Part shown: one piece after another, positions 56,059 through 64,000 of the stretch
Layout of the letters: the number at the start of each line of letters is the position of its first letter
Numbering within the stretch: the stretch's first letter is position 1
Assembly (NCBI RefSeq): GCF_024172185.1
Contig: NZ_JAMZEC010000001.1
Location: forward strand, 4,092,001 to 4,156,000
Direction of reading: 5' to 3'
Source of the DNA: Nonomuraea roseoviolacea subsp. carminata
Lineage (GTDB): Bacteria > Actinomycetota > Actinomycetes > Streptosporangiales > Streptosporangiaceae
Length of the DNA: 64,000 nt
Program-made: the position numbers and the translations under genes
The notes under the pieces: model-generated
Told to the model about the DNA's origin: nothing
Databases searched by the model: none
Seen by the model: only the letters and a program-made list of their open reading frames with translations

Positions 56059-58011
56059 TTGATCGTCTACGGCGGCGACTGGAACCCTGAGCAGTGGCCC
56101 GAGGAGACCTGGGCCGAGGACGTCACCCTCATGCGCGAGGCCGGGGTCAACCGGGTCAGCGTCGGCATCTTCTCGTGGTCGTTCCTGGAGCCCGAGGAGG
56201 GCCGGTTCGACTTCGGCATGCTCGACAAGGTCATGGACCTGCTGGCCGAGAACGGCGTGCAGGCGTGCCTGGCCACGCCGACGGCCGCGCCGCCCCCCTG
56301 GTTCGGGCACACGTACCCGGAGGCGCTGCCCGTCGACGCCGACGGCCGCCGGATGTCCCACGGCAGCAGGCAGGGCTTCTGCCCCAGCTCGCCGATCTAC
56401 CGCGAGCGGGCGCTGCGCGTCGCCGAGCAGGTGGCGCTGCGCTACCGCGACCACCCGGCGCTGGCCATCTGGCACATCCACAACGAGTACGGCTGCCACA
56501 ACGTCCGCTGCTACTGCGACGCCTCCGCCGCCGCCTTCCGCGTCTGGCTGCGCGAGCGCTACGGCACGCTCGACGCCCTCAACGACGCCTGGGGCACCGC
56601 GTTCTGGTCCCAGCGCTACAGCGCCTGGGAGCAGATCCTGCCGCCCCGGGCGACGCCCACCTTCACCAACCCGGGCCAGCAGCTCGACTACCGCAGGTTC
56701 TGCTCCGACGCGGTGCTCGACCTCTACCGGGCCGAGCGCGACCTGCTCGCCCGCCTGACCCCCGGCGTCCCCGCCACCACCAACCTCATGGCCGGGATGC
56801 ACTGGGAGATGGACTACTGGACGTACGCCCCGGAGATGGACCCCGTCTCCTCGGACCACTACCTCATCGGCGAGGACCCCCACATCCACCTCGCCTTCTC
56901 CGCCGACTTCGCCCGCTCGCTCAACCGCGGCCGGCCGTGGCTGCTGATGGAGCACTCCACCAGCGCCGTCAACTGGCAGGGCCACAACCCGGCCAAGCGC
57001 CCCGGCGAGCTGCTGCGCAACTCCGTCCAGCACCTCGCCAGGGGAGCGGACGCGATCATGTTCTTCCAGTGGCGGGCCTCCCGTGCGGGGGCCGAGAAGT
57101 GGCACTCGGGGATGGTCCCGCACGCGGGCACCGACACCAAGATCTGGCGTGAGGTCAAGGCCCTCGGCGCGCTGCTGAAGGACCTGGCCGAGGTCGAGGG
57201 CAGCACGGTCACGGCCGACGCGGCGATCCTGCTCGACTACGCCAGCATCTGGGCCGAGGACCACCCGGCCCAGCCGACCACGCACCGCGACCCGGTCGAG
57301 ATCATCCGCCAGTGGTACGGCGCGCTCTGGAAGGCGGGCGTCACCTGCGACGTCGCCCACCCCGAGGGCGACCTGTCCCGGTACCGGCTGGTCGTCGTCC
57401 CCGCCCTCTACCTGATCAGCGACGCGGGGGCGGCCAACGTCGAACGGTTCGTCGCGGCCGGCGGCACCGTGCTCGTCGCGCCGTACAGCGGGATCGTGGA
57501 CGAGCACGACCGGGTGCGGCTGGGCGGCTACCCGGGCGCGTTCCGCGACCTGCTCGGGGTGACGGTCGAGGAGTTCTTCCCGCTCGCGCCCGGGGAGCCG
57601 GTGACCGTCGCGGGCGGCGGCACGGGCACGGTGTGGAGCGAGCTGGCGCACGCCACCACGGCCAAGGTCCTCGACACCTACGCCGGCGGCGAGCCGGCCT
57701 GGACCCGCAACGCCTGGGGCGACGGCACCGCCCACTACCTGACCACGCTGCCCGACGGCGACCTCCTGGGGCGCGTGGTGGCCGAGGTCTGCGCGGACGC
57801 CGGCCTGGCCACCACAAACCACCCCGGGGTCGAGCTCGTCCGGCGGGCGCACCCCGACGGCCGGTCGTACCTGTTCGCGATCAACCACACGGAGGCCGCG
57901 GCGGTGGTCCCGGCCACGGGCGTCGCGCTGCCCGGCGGCCGGCCGGTGGACGGCGAGCTCACGGTCCCCGCGGGGGAGTTCCGCGTGGTCCGGCTCTTGG
58001 CCGTTTCCTGA
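56059..58011 (+). CDS. GH42 family beta-galactosidase
   Basis: 650 residues from TTG, with GAGGAG upstream. The TIM-barrel domain begins GGDWNPEQWPEETWAEDVTL. The acid/base Glu143 is in WHIHNEYGCH and the nucleophile Glu298 in LLMEHSTSAVNWQ. A cluster of cysteines, including CYCD, probably forms the GH42 zinc site. The middle trimerisation domain and C-terminal beta domain are present, giving the full family length. There is no signal peptide, so it acts in the cytoplasm on imported beta-galactosides. The carbohydrate ABC transporter at 60.9-64.0 kb may deliver its substrate. Confidence 0.95.
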   Translation: MIVYGGDWNPEQWPEETWAEDVTLMREAGVNRVSVGIFSWSFLEPEEGRFDFGMLDKVMDLLAENGVQACLATPTAAPPPWFGHTYPEALPVDADGRRMSHGSRQGFCPSSPIYRERALRVAEQVALRYRDHPALAIWHIHNEYGCHNVRCYCDASAAAFRVWLRERYGTLDALNDAWGTAFWSQRYSAWEQILPPRATPTFTNPGQQLDYRRFCSDAVLDLYRAERDLLARLTPGVPATTNLMAGMHWEMDYWTYAPEMDPVSSDHYLIGEDPHIHLAFSADFARSLNRGRPWLLMEHSTSAVNWQGHNPAKRPGELLRNSVQHLARGADAIMFFQWRASRAGAEKWHSGMVPHAGTDTKIWREVKALGALLKDLAEVEGSTVTADAAILLDYASIWAEDHPAQPTTHRDPVEIIRQWYGALWKAGVTCDVAHPEGDLSRYRLVVVPALYLISDAGAANVERFVAAGGTVLVAPYSGIVDEHDRVRLGGYPGAFRDLLGVTVEEFFPLAPGEPVTVAGGGTGTVWSELAHATTAKVLDTYAGGEPAWTRNAWGDGTAHYLTTLPDGDLLGRVVAEVCADAGLATTNHPGVELVRRAHPDGRSYLFAINHTEAAAVVPATGVALPGGRPVDGELTVPAGEFRVVRLLAVS

Positions 58012-58147
58012 CCTCTCACTACCTACGTACGGACGCCTAGGTACCGAATTAGGGATTTATCCCGTCGTTCTGTTTCCCTGCGCCGGGCAGTCTGGGTGCT
58101 TAGACATGGGCTCAGCCGACCCGAGAAGAAGCAGAGAGGGACGAGCC

Positions 58148-58342
58148 ATGTGCCAGCACCAGCCGCCGTGTCCACCGGCGGACGCCCCGTGCCACGACGC
58201 CGCCCGCCTGGTGGCCTTCCACCCCGAGCAGGGGTGGGGCCTCCTCTGCAACGGCGTAGTGATCTTCGATGACACGGGCGAGTTGCTGCCGGACGGCACA
58301 AGCATCTCCATCGGCCCCGTCTGCTGTGGAACGGCCGCCTGA
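58148..58342 (+). CDS. DUF5999 family small protein
   Basis: 64 residues starting MCQHQPPCPPADAPCHDAAR, followed by HPEQGWGLLCNGVVIFDDTG, ELLPDG and a final CCGTAA. This is the conserved pattern of DUF5999, widespread in Streptomyces and relatives, with several cysteines and no known function. GAGAGGG lies before the ATG. A GGGATTTATCCC inverted repeat is at 58052-58063, upstream. Confidence 0.88.
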   Translation: MCQHQPPCPPADAPCHDAARLVAFHPEQGWGLLCNGVVIFDDTGELLPDGTSISIGPVCCGTAA

Positions 58343-58372
58343 GGCGGCTGCTGACGAAAGGACACGCAGCCC

Positions 58373-58468
58373 GTGCGCAGGATCCAGATCCGCAAGTCCA
58401 AGAAGCCGAGCCCCGGCCAGTCCGGCCTGGACCTGCGGACCCCGTCCGGCCGCCGCCTCCCGTACTGA
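58373..58468 (+). CDS. Possible 31-residue basic peptide
   Basis: An open frame from GTG reads MRRIQIRKSKKPSPGQSGLD, then LRTPSGRRLPY and stop. AAAGGA lies about 10 bases upstream. Codon third positions are mostly G/C. It follows the DUF5999 gene by 30 bases and ends just before a strong hairpin, so it may be part of that transcript. It is too short for certainty. Confidence 0.4.
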   Translation: MRRIQIRKSKKPSPGQSGLDLRTPSGRRLPY

Positions 58469-58473
58469 CCGCC

Positions 58474-58493
58474 CGCGGCCCCACGGGGCCGCG
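58474..58493. terminator. Hairpin between convergent genes
   Basis: CGCGGCCCC and GGGGCCGCG with a two-base gap form a compact stem, just before the end of the LuxR-type gene and after the small plus-strand genes. Confidence 0.55.
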
Positions 58494-60848
58494 TCAGCCG
58501 TCGTGCTCGTTGACCCAGACCGCCACCTGGGCCCGCGAGTGGAAGCCGAGCTTGCCCATGATGTGCTCGATGTGACTCTCGGCGGTGCGCTGGGAGATCA
58601 CCAGCGTGGTGGCGATCTCCTTGTTGGTCAGCCCCTGGGCGACGAGCCGGGCGATCTCCGTCTCCCTCCGGGTGAGCGGTCCGGTCCCCTTGGCCGCCGG
58701 GCGCTCACCGCCGCCGCCGGTGGAGCGCTCGCCGACGCGCTCGTCCCTCTGGAGCGCGTAGTCGAGCGCCTCGTCGAAGGAGAGCCGGACGCCCTCCTCG
58801 AAGGCCGTCTCGAAGGCGGAACGGCCGAGCGCCTCCCGGGTGAGGCGCTCGCACTGCTCGTGGTAGCGGGCCAGATGCCCGAAGCCGGACAGCGGCGCGC
58901 CGATCATCTGCCAGATGGTCCGCAGGATGCCGTACAGCCGCGCCGCCCGCCGGTGGTCGCGCTCGGTGGTCGCGATCCAGGCCAGCACCTCCAGGTTGAC
59001 CCCCACGCCGAGCGGGTCGCCGAGCGCGCGGTTGAAGGTCAGGCTCTCCGCCTCCAGCGCGGCGGCCCGCGCCAGGTCGCCCTGCCGCCAGACGTCCACG
59101 CCGAGTGCCATCATCATGTACGCCTTGTGCCAGCCCTCCCCGTGCGCGTCGGCCACGGCGAGGCACTCGTCGCCCATCGCGATGGCCCGGCCGGAGTCGC
59201 CGCGGAAGGAGTGGGCCAGCGAGAGCCGGATGAGGGCCAGCGTGGTGCCGACCGGGTCGCCCAGGGCGCGGTGCCGGGCCAGGGCGTGCTCGTACAGCTC
59301 GATGGCGCCGTCGGTGTCACCCTCGCACATGGCGATCATCCCGGAGTAGAGGGCGACGTACCCGAGGACGTCCTCCAGCCCGAGCCGCTCGCCCAGGCTC
59401 TGGCTCTCCTTGAGCATCTCCGCCGCGGCCGGGACGTCGGCCTGGATGATGGCCAGCCAGCTTCCCGCCCACAGCGCCCGCGCCCGCGTCTCCGGGGTGC
59501 CCGCGCCGGCGGCGAGCGCGCGGTCGAGCCAGCGGCGGCCCTCGCCCAGGTAGTAGCCGGTGATCCAGTGGTAGAGCAGGTCGGTGGCCATCTCCAGGCA
59601 GGCTCCGGCCTCGTCGGGGTCGCACAGGCAGCGTTCGAGGGCGCTGTGCAGGTTGGCGTGCTCGTGGCGCAGCCGGGTGAACCAGGCGACCTGCGAGGGC
59701 CCGAAGAGGTGGTCCCGCGCCTCGGCGGCCAGCTCCCGGTAGTAGTCGCGGTGACGCCGTTGCAGCTCGCCCTGCTCCCCGTGGTCGGCGAGCCGTTCGA
59801 GGCCGTACTGACGGATGATCTCCAGCAGCCGGTAGCGGACCCGCGAGCCGTGCTCTTCCCTGATCAGGATGGACTTGGAGACCAGCGCGCAGACGAGGTC
59901 GAGCACCTCCTCGCGGTCGATGCCGTCGCCGGAGCAGACGGCCTCGGCGCCCTCCAGGTCGAGCCCGCCCGCGAAGACCGACGCGCGCGCCCACAGCAGC
60001 CGCTCCTTCTCGGAGCACAGCGCGTAGCTCCAGTCGATGAGCGCCCGCAGCGTCTGGTGGCGCGGCGGCTCGGCCGGGGAGCCGGCGGTGAGCAGCCGGA
60101 ACCGGTCGTCCAGGCGGTCCAGGAGCTGGCGCAGCGACAGGGCGCGCAGCCGGACGGCGGCCAGCTCGATGCCGAGCGGCAGGCCGTCGAGCCGGTGGCA
60201 GATCTGCAGGACGATGTCGCGGTTGTCCTCGGTGAGCTGGAACGACGGCAGGACGGCCATGGCCCGCTCGGTGAACAGGCGCACGGCGTCGGTGCGGGCC
60301 AGCGACTCGATGGGCAGCTCCGCGCCGTCGGACCCGGGCATGGGCAGCGTCGGCACCGGCAGGATCCGCTCGCCCACGAACCCCAGCGCCTCGCGGCTGG
60401 TGGCCAGGATGCGCAGGTCGGGCGCGGCGCGCAGCAGCGCCTCGGCCAGGACGGCGCTCTCGCGGACCAGGTGCTCGCAGTTGTCCAGGATGATCAGGGC
60501 GTTCTTGTCGGCCAGGAAGTCGGTGAGCACCCGCAGCGGGGAGCGGGCGTTCTGCTGGCGGATCTCCAGCGCCTCGATCACGACCTGGGCCAGCATGTCG
60601 GGGCTCTCCAGCGCGCCCAGCTCGACGAACCACACGCCGCCGCGGAAGTCGCGCGCCATGTCGAGCCCCACCCGCAGTGCCAGCCGGGTCTTGCCGACCC
60701 CGCCCACGCCGGTGAGCGTGACCGCGCGTGACGCGGACAGCAGTCGCTTGACCTCGGCCACCTCGTGCCGACGCCCAACGAAGCTGGTCACCTCCGCGGG
60801 CAGCCGGACACACTGCTGCCGCCTGGTGTCGTTCATCGCCAGCATCAT
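58494..60848 (-). CDS. LuxR-family regulator with NB-ARC-type ATPase and TPR region
   Basis: 784 residues. An N-terminal ATPase: Walker A TLTGVGGVGKTRLALRV (about residue 50), Walker B ALIILDNCEHL and the GLPLGIELAA motif. A helical TPR-like middle part is followed by a C-terminal LuxR helix-turn-helix: LTRRETEIARLVAQGLTNKE, IATTLVISQRTAESHIEHIM, GKLGFHSRAQVAVW. This plan is common in actinomycete one-component activators. It lies between the GH42 gene and the sugar transporter genes and could control either; that is inference. Confidence 0.93.
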   Translation of the reverse strand: MMLAMNDTRRQQCVRLPAEVTSFVGRRHEVAEVKRLLSASRAVTLTGVGGVGKTRLALRVGLDMARDFRGGVWFVELGALESPDMLAQVVIEALEIRQQNARSPLRVLTDFLADKNALIILDNCEHLVRESAVLAEALLRAAPDLRILATSREALGFVGERILPVPTLPMPGSDGAELPIESLARTDAVRLFTERAMAVLPSFQLTEDNRDIVLQICHRLDGLPLGIELAAVRLRALSLRQLLDRLDDRFRLLTAGSPAEPPRHQTLRALIDWSYALCSEKERLLWARASVFAGGLDLEGAEAVCSGDGIDREEVLDLVCALVSKSILIREEHGSRVRYRLLEIIRQYGLERLADHGEQGELQRRHRDYYRELAAEARDHLFGPSQVAWFTRLRHEHANLHSALERCLCDPDEAGACLEMATDLLYHWITGYYLGEGRRWLDRALAAGAGTPETRARALWAGSWLAIIQADVPAAAEMLKESQSLGERLGLEDVLGYVALYSGMIAMCEGDTDGAIELYEHALARHRALGDPVGTTLALIRLSLAHSFRGDSGRAIAMGDECLAVADAHGEGWHKAYMMMALGVDVWRQGDLARAAALEAESLTFNRALGDPLGVGVNLEVLAWIATTERDHRRAARLYGILRTIWQMIGAPLSGFGHLARYHEQCERLTREALGRSAFETAFEEGVRLSFDEALDYALQRDERVGERSTGGGGERPAAKGTGPLTRRETEIARLVAQGLTNKEIATTLVISQRTAESHIEHIMGKLGFHSRAQVAVWVNEHDG

Positions 60849-60946
60849 GAAAGCCCCGCCGGCCGGGCCACCGGGTTACGCCCGAGCCGTTCCTTCGAGC
60901 TTATGCGCTGGTCACCACGGGTGGGAAGGCGGGACCGGACGCCCGC

Positions 60947-61759
60947 TCATCCCTTGAGACCGCTGGCGAAGCCCTTGATGACGTAGCGCTGCAGCAGCAG
61001 GAACGCGACGACGACCGGCAACGCCCCGAGCACCAGGCCGGCGAAGACCAGGCCGTGGTCGGAGACGTACTGGCCGACGAACGCGAAGACGCTCACCGGG
61101 ATCGTCTCGAAGCCCGACCCGCCGAGGTACAGCAGCGGGGTGAAGAAGTCGTTCCAGATGAACACGGCGTTGAGGATCAGCACCGTGCCCGTGATGGGCC
61201 GCAGCAGCGGGAAGACCACCTTGGTGAACGCGGTGAAGTGCGAGGCGCCGTCGATCTGCGCGGCGCTGGCGTAGTCGCGCGGCAGGGCCCGGATGAAGCC
61301 CGTGTAGAGGAACACGGTGAACGGGAGCTGGATCCCCGTGTAGAAGACGATCATCCCGGTGTGTGAGCCGATGAGCCCGAGGTCGGACACGAGCTGGTAG
61401 AGCGGGATCATGCCGAGCTGGAACGGCAGCACGATGCCGAGCAGGAACAGGATGTACAGCCCGTAGCCCATGCGGCTCTTGGCGCGGGCCAGGTAGTAGG
61501 CCGCGAACGAGCCGAGCGCCACCAGCGCGACCAGGCTGACCACGGTGATCACCGTGCTGTTGACCAGCGACGGGCCGAGCGCGGCGGCCGTCCACGCCTT
61601 GCCGAAGTTGTCCAGCGTGGGCGGCGCGGGCAGCGAGAGCGGGCTGTGCGCGATCTGCGCCGGGTCCTTCAACGACAGCGTGATCAGCGCGTACACCGGG
61701 AAGAGGAACGCCACGGCCACGGCGACCATGACGATCTCCAGCAGGAACGTCCGCTTCAC
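60947..61759 (-). CDS. Carbohydrate ABC transporter permease (MalG-like)
   Basis: 270 residues from GTG, overlapping the upstream permease stop. Six transmembrane segments, with the EAA-type loop YASAAQIDGASHFTAFTKVV followed by FPLLRPI, which contacts the ATPase. It is the inner-membrane partner of the permease at 61756. The ATPase gene is not in the window; actinomycete sugar importers often share one (MsiK). Confidence 0.93.
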   Translation of the reverse strand: MKRTFLLEIVMVAVAVAFLFPVYALITLSLKDPAQIAHSPLSLPAPPTLDNFGKAWTAAALGPSLVNSTVITVVSLVALVALGSFAAYYLARAKSRMGYGLYILFLLGIVLPFQLGMIPLYQLVSDLGLIGSHTGMIVFYTGIQLPFTVFLYTGFIRALPRDYASAAQIDGASHFTAFTKVVFPLLRPITGTVLILNAVFIWNDFFTPLLYLGGSGFETIPVSVFAFVGQYVSDHGLVFAGLVLGALPVVVAFLLLQRYVIKGFASGLKG

Positions 61760-62673
61760 TGGGCCACCTCACGGTTGCGGAGATAGTAGAGCTGCACCAT
61801 CGACACGGCCGCCACGAACAGCGCCAGCACCAGCGCGATCGCCGTGCTGTAGCCGAACTTGCCGAAGACGAACGCCTGCTTGTACAGGACCGTCGAGAGC
61901 GTCTCGGTGGCGTACCCGGGGCCGCCGTTCGTGGCCGCGAAGACCTGGTCGAACAGCTTGAGCCCGCCGATCGTGGACAGCATCAGGTTGATGGTCAGCG
62001 ACGGCGCGAGCAGCGGCCAGGTGACGTACCGGAACCGCTGCCACGTCCCGGCCCCGTCGATCATGGCCGCCTCGTGCAGCTCCGGCGGGATCCCCTCCAG
62101 CCCCGCCAGGAAGATGACCATCGAGTAGCCCGCGTACTGCCACACCACGGTGCCCGCGATCGACCACAGCGCGATCGACGGGTCGCCGAGCCAGTCGACG
62201 TGGGTGCCGAGCAGGCCGTTGAGCCCGGCGGCCGGGTCGGGGTTGTAGATGTACTTCCACAGGAAGGCCACCATGACGGGGCTGACCACCACCGGGGCGA
62301 AGAACACCACCCGCAGGACGGCGCGGCTCCTCAGCCTCACGTGCACGCCGAGCGCGAGCAGCAGGCCCACGCCGTTCTGCACGGCGACGATCGTCACGGT
62401 CAGCAGCAGCGTGTTGCCGATCGAGCCCATGGCCTGCTCGTCGTGGAACATGGCCGTGAGGTTGGCCAGCCCGACGAACGACTTGTCCGCGCCGATGCCG
62501 CTCCAGTCGGTGAAGGCGTAGACCATGCCGGCCAGGCTCGGGTAGAGCACGACCGCGGCGTAGACGAGCAGGGCGGGCAGGGCGAAGACCCACGACGGGG
62601 AGAGGGAGCTGAACCTCCTCCACGGCTTGCGGGCCGTGGAGGGAAGGCTCCCGCGGGCGATGTTCGCGGTCAC
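61756..62673 (-). CDS. Carbohydrate ABC transporter permease (MalF-like)
   Basis: 305 residues from GTG, overlapping the binding-protein stop by GTGA. Six transmembrane helices; the ATPase-contact loop reads PPELHEAAMIDGAGTWQRFR, then YVTWPLLAPS. It forms the heterodimeric channel with the MalG-like protein. Confidence 0.93.
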   Translation of the reverse strand: MTANIARGSLPSTARKPWRRFSSLSPSWVFALPALLVYAAVVLYPSLAGMVYAFTDWSGIGADKSFVGLANLTAMFHDEQAMGSIGNTLLLTVTIVAVQNGVGLLLALGVHVRLRSRAVLRVVFFAPVVVSPVMVAFLWKYIYNPDPAAGLNGLLGTHVDWLGDPSIALWSIAGTVVWQYAGYSMVIFLAGLEGIPPELHEAAMIDGAGTWQRFRYVTWPLLAPSLTINLMLSTIGGLKLFDQVFAATNGGPGYATETLSTVLYKQAFVFGKFGYSTAIALVLALFVAAVSMVQLYYLRNREVAQ

Positions 62674-63971
62674 TTGGCGTATGCCTCGTCCATCTTCTTC
62701 AGGGCGTCGTCAATCTTGATCTTTCCGGCGAGCAGCTCCTGGATCACCGCGAAGTGCACGGGCTGCACCTCGGCGTTCGGCCAGCGCTGGTCCATGAACG
62801 GGACGGCGCGGTCCTTGGTGAACGGCAGGAACGACTGCACGGCCGGGTCGATGGTGGAGCTGGAGTCCTGGGTGAGCGGGATGGCGGAGATGGCCTTGGC
62901 CCAGCGGTTGATGCTCTCCTGCTTGCCGAGGAAGTCGATGAACGCCTTGGCCTCGGCCACGTTCTTGCCCTTGGCCGAGGCGCCGAGGCCGACGACCACG
63001 CCGGCGGGGATCCACACCTGGTCGGCGGAGTCCGCGCCGGGCACGGGGAACATCGACAGGTCGGAGGGGCTGGTGGCCGACTTGCGGAAGTCGGGCAGCA
63101 CGGCCGAGACCTGGATCGCCATGCCGGCCTTGCCGGTGGCCACCATGGAGGTCTGCTGCTCGAAGGTGGTGCCGTTGGGGTTGTCGTTGAAGAAGCCGCG
63201 CTTCTGCAGCTCCAGGTACATCTCCATGGCCTGGCGCCAGCCCGACTGGGCGAAGCTGGTCTGCCCGGCGCGCTGCTTGTCGTCGAAGGTCGGGTCCTTG
63301 GCGTACACGGTGGAGGGGACGAGCGCGTACGTGATGAGCTGGGTGACCCAGGGCGTCTGGGCGCCGAGCGCGATCGGGGTGATCCCGGCCTTCTTCAGCT
63401 TGTCGCACACGGCGAGGAACTCGGTCCACGTGGTGGGCGGCGCGTCGATGCCGGCCTTCTGGAACGCCTTGGTGTTGTAGACGGCGCCGATGACCGACGA
63501 GCCCGCCGAGTACATGTAGGTCTTGCCGTCGCTCTGGAAGGCCGGCTTGAACCCGGTCGGGATGGTCTGGGTCCACGCCTGGTCGGACAGGTCGGCGAGC
63601 AGCCCGGCCTTGGCGATCTGGCTCATCGACATGGCGCTGCCGTCACCCGGGTAGACGACGTGCAGGTCGGGGGCGTTGCCGGCGCCGAGCTGCGTGCGCA
63701 CCGAGGTCTGCACCTGGTCGGTGGGGGCGAAGGTGGTGGTGAGGGAGACGGCGGGCTTGACCTGCTTGTAGGCGGCGACCAGCTCGTCCATCGCGGCCTT
63801 CTGGTCGGCGACGCCGACGAACTTGAGCTGTGTGGCGGCCGGCTGGCCCTGCGCGGTGGTGGTCTGCGGCTTGGTGGAGCAGGCGGCGCTGGCCGCGGCG
63901 GCCGCGGCCAGCCCGCCCATCATGCGGAAGAACTGGACGCGGCTCATCCTGGCTTCGCGTAGGTCGGTCAT
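62670..63971 (-). CDS. Carbohydrate ABC transporter substrate-binding lipoprotein
   Basis: 433 residues with GGAGGAG before the ATG. The N-terminus MSRVQFFRMMGGLAAAAAAS leads to AAC, a lipobox, so the mature protein is lipid-anchored. The body fits the solute-binding protein family 1: LKFVGVADQKAAMDELVAAY, APDLHVVYPGDGSAMSMSQI, YMYSAGSSVIGAVYNTKAF and WVTQLITYALVPS. It is the first gene of a three-gene operon with the two permeases. The ligand is probably an oligosaccharide; a beta-galactoside is suggested only by the GH42 gene 5 kb away. Confidence 0.93.
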   Translation of the reverse strand: MTDLREARMSRVQFFRMMGGLAAAAAASAACSTKPQTTTAQGQPAATQLKFVGVADQKAAMDELVAAYKQVKPAVSLTTTFAPTDQVQTSVRTQLGAGNAPDLHVVYPGDGSAMSMSQIAKAGLLADLSDQAWTQTIPTGFKPAFQSDGKTYMYSAGSSVIGAVYNTKAFQKAGIDAPPTTWTEFLAVCDKLKKAGITPIALGAQTPWVTQLITYALVPSTVYAKDPTFDDKQRAGQTSFAQSGWRQAMEMYLELQKRGFFNDNPNGTTFEQQTSMVATGKAGMAIQVSAVLPDFRKSATSPSDLSMFPVPGADSADQVWIPAGVVVGLGASAKGKNVAEAKAFIDFLGKQESINRWAKAISAIPLTQDSSSTIDPAVQSFLPFTKDRAVPFMDQRWPNAEVQPVHFAVIQELLAGKIKIDDALKKMDEAYAK

Positions 63972-64000
63972 GGGGGTCTCCTCCGTGCAGGTCCCACGCG

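Noticed and set aside
1..64000. tRNA, rRNA, transposase, integrase, attachment site or replication origin
   Set aside because: None could be recognised by eye. Absence is not proof, since short RNA genes could be missed without a structure search.

Overview
The window is 64 kb of very GC-rich DNA with strong G/C preference at third codon positions, frequent GTG/TTG starts, many ATGA/GTGA gene overlaps and many one-component regulators. A geosmin synthase gene, small secreted surface-type proteins and SARP/LAL regulators point to a filamentous, sporulating actinomycete. A Streptosporangiales-type genus such as Nonomuraea or Actinomadura is a guess. No rRNA, tRNA, CRISPR array, transposase or phage gene was seen.

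Layout. 0-3.4 kb: end of a penicillin-binding-like serine hydrolase, a YjbR protein, a DUF2293 protein and an FKBP-like lipoprotein. 3.5-8.7 kb: an operon of two secreted peptidoglycan hydrolases (M23 peptidase and amidase) sharing one C-terminal domain, divergent from an AfsR-type SARP regulator. 8.9-11.4 kb: a NERD-pseudokinase fusion divergent from a DJ-1/MarR pair, with a tandem palindromic operator between them. 11.8-13.1 kb: two paralogous small secreted proteins with a common C-terminal motif and common upstream sequence.

14.2-20.4 kb is the most notable locus. It is a tight minus-strand operon of a polyprenyl diphosphate synthase, two different family 2B encapsulin shell proteins (each with a cyclic-nucleotide-binding-like domain) and a full-length germacradienol/geosmin synthase. 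The order suggests prenyl-diphosphate supply and terpene cyclisation linked to a two-component protein nanocompartment.

20.6-29.5 kb: a DUF4142 lipoprotein, a zinc dehydrogenase, an epimerase, a Tat-exported multicopper oxidase, an ArsR/MFS pair and a MarR/DHA2 efflux pair. 29.6-34.1 kb: a partner-switching set (two STAS proteins and a GAF-PP2C phosphatase) and an ECF sigma factor with a membrane partner. 34.2-36.1 kb: an AT-richer islet of three small unknown genes, one frameshifted. 36.1-42.8 kb: a CYP152-type peroxygenase P450, small unknown genes, a secreted M28 aminopeptidase, a second ECF sigma/partner pair and a DUF1206 membrane protein. 42.9-48.0 kb: a PLP decarboxylase/S1P-lyase-like enzyme, a methyltransferase, an XRE regulator, an orphan sensor-domain membrane protein and a hemerythrin-like protein. 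48.0-50.2 kb: an AA10 lytic polysaccharide monooxygenase with CBM2, surrounded by an exact CebR-type operator and two xylan/cellulose-type palindromes. 50.4-56 kb: a membrane-ACT protein, an acetyltransferase, an APC permease, a GPP34 protein, and an SDR/TetR pair with matching operators. 56-64 kb: a GH42 beta-galactosidase, DUF5999, a LuxR-type ATPase regulator and a carbohydrate ABC transporter whose ATPase is not in the window.

All assignments come from reading the sequence and from remembered family features; no database search was possible.
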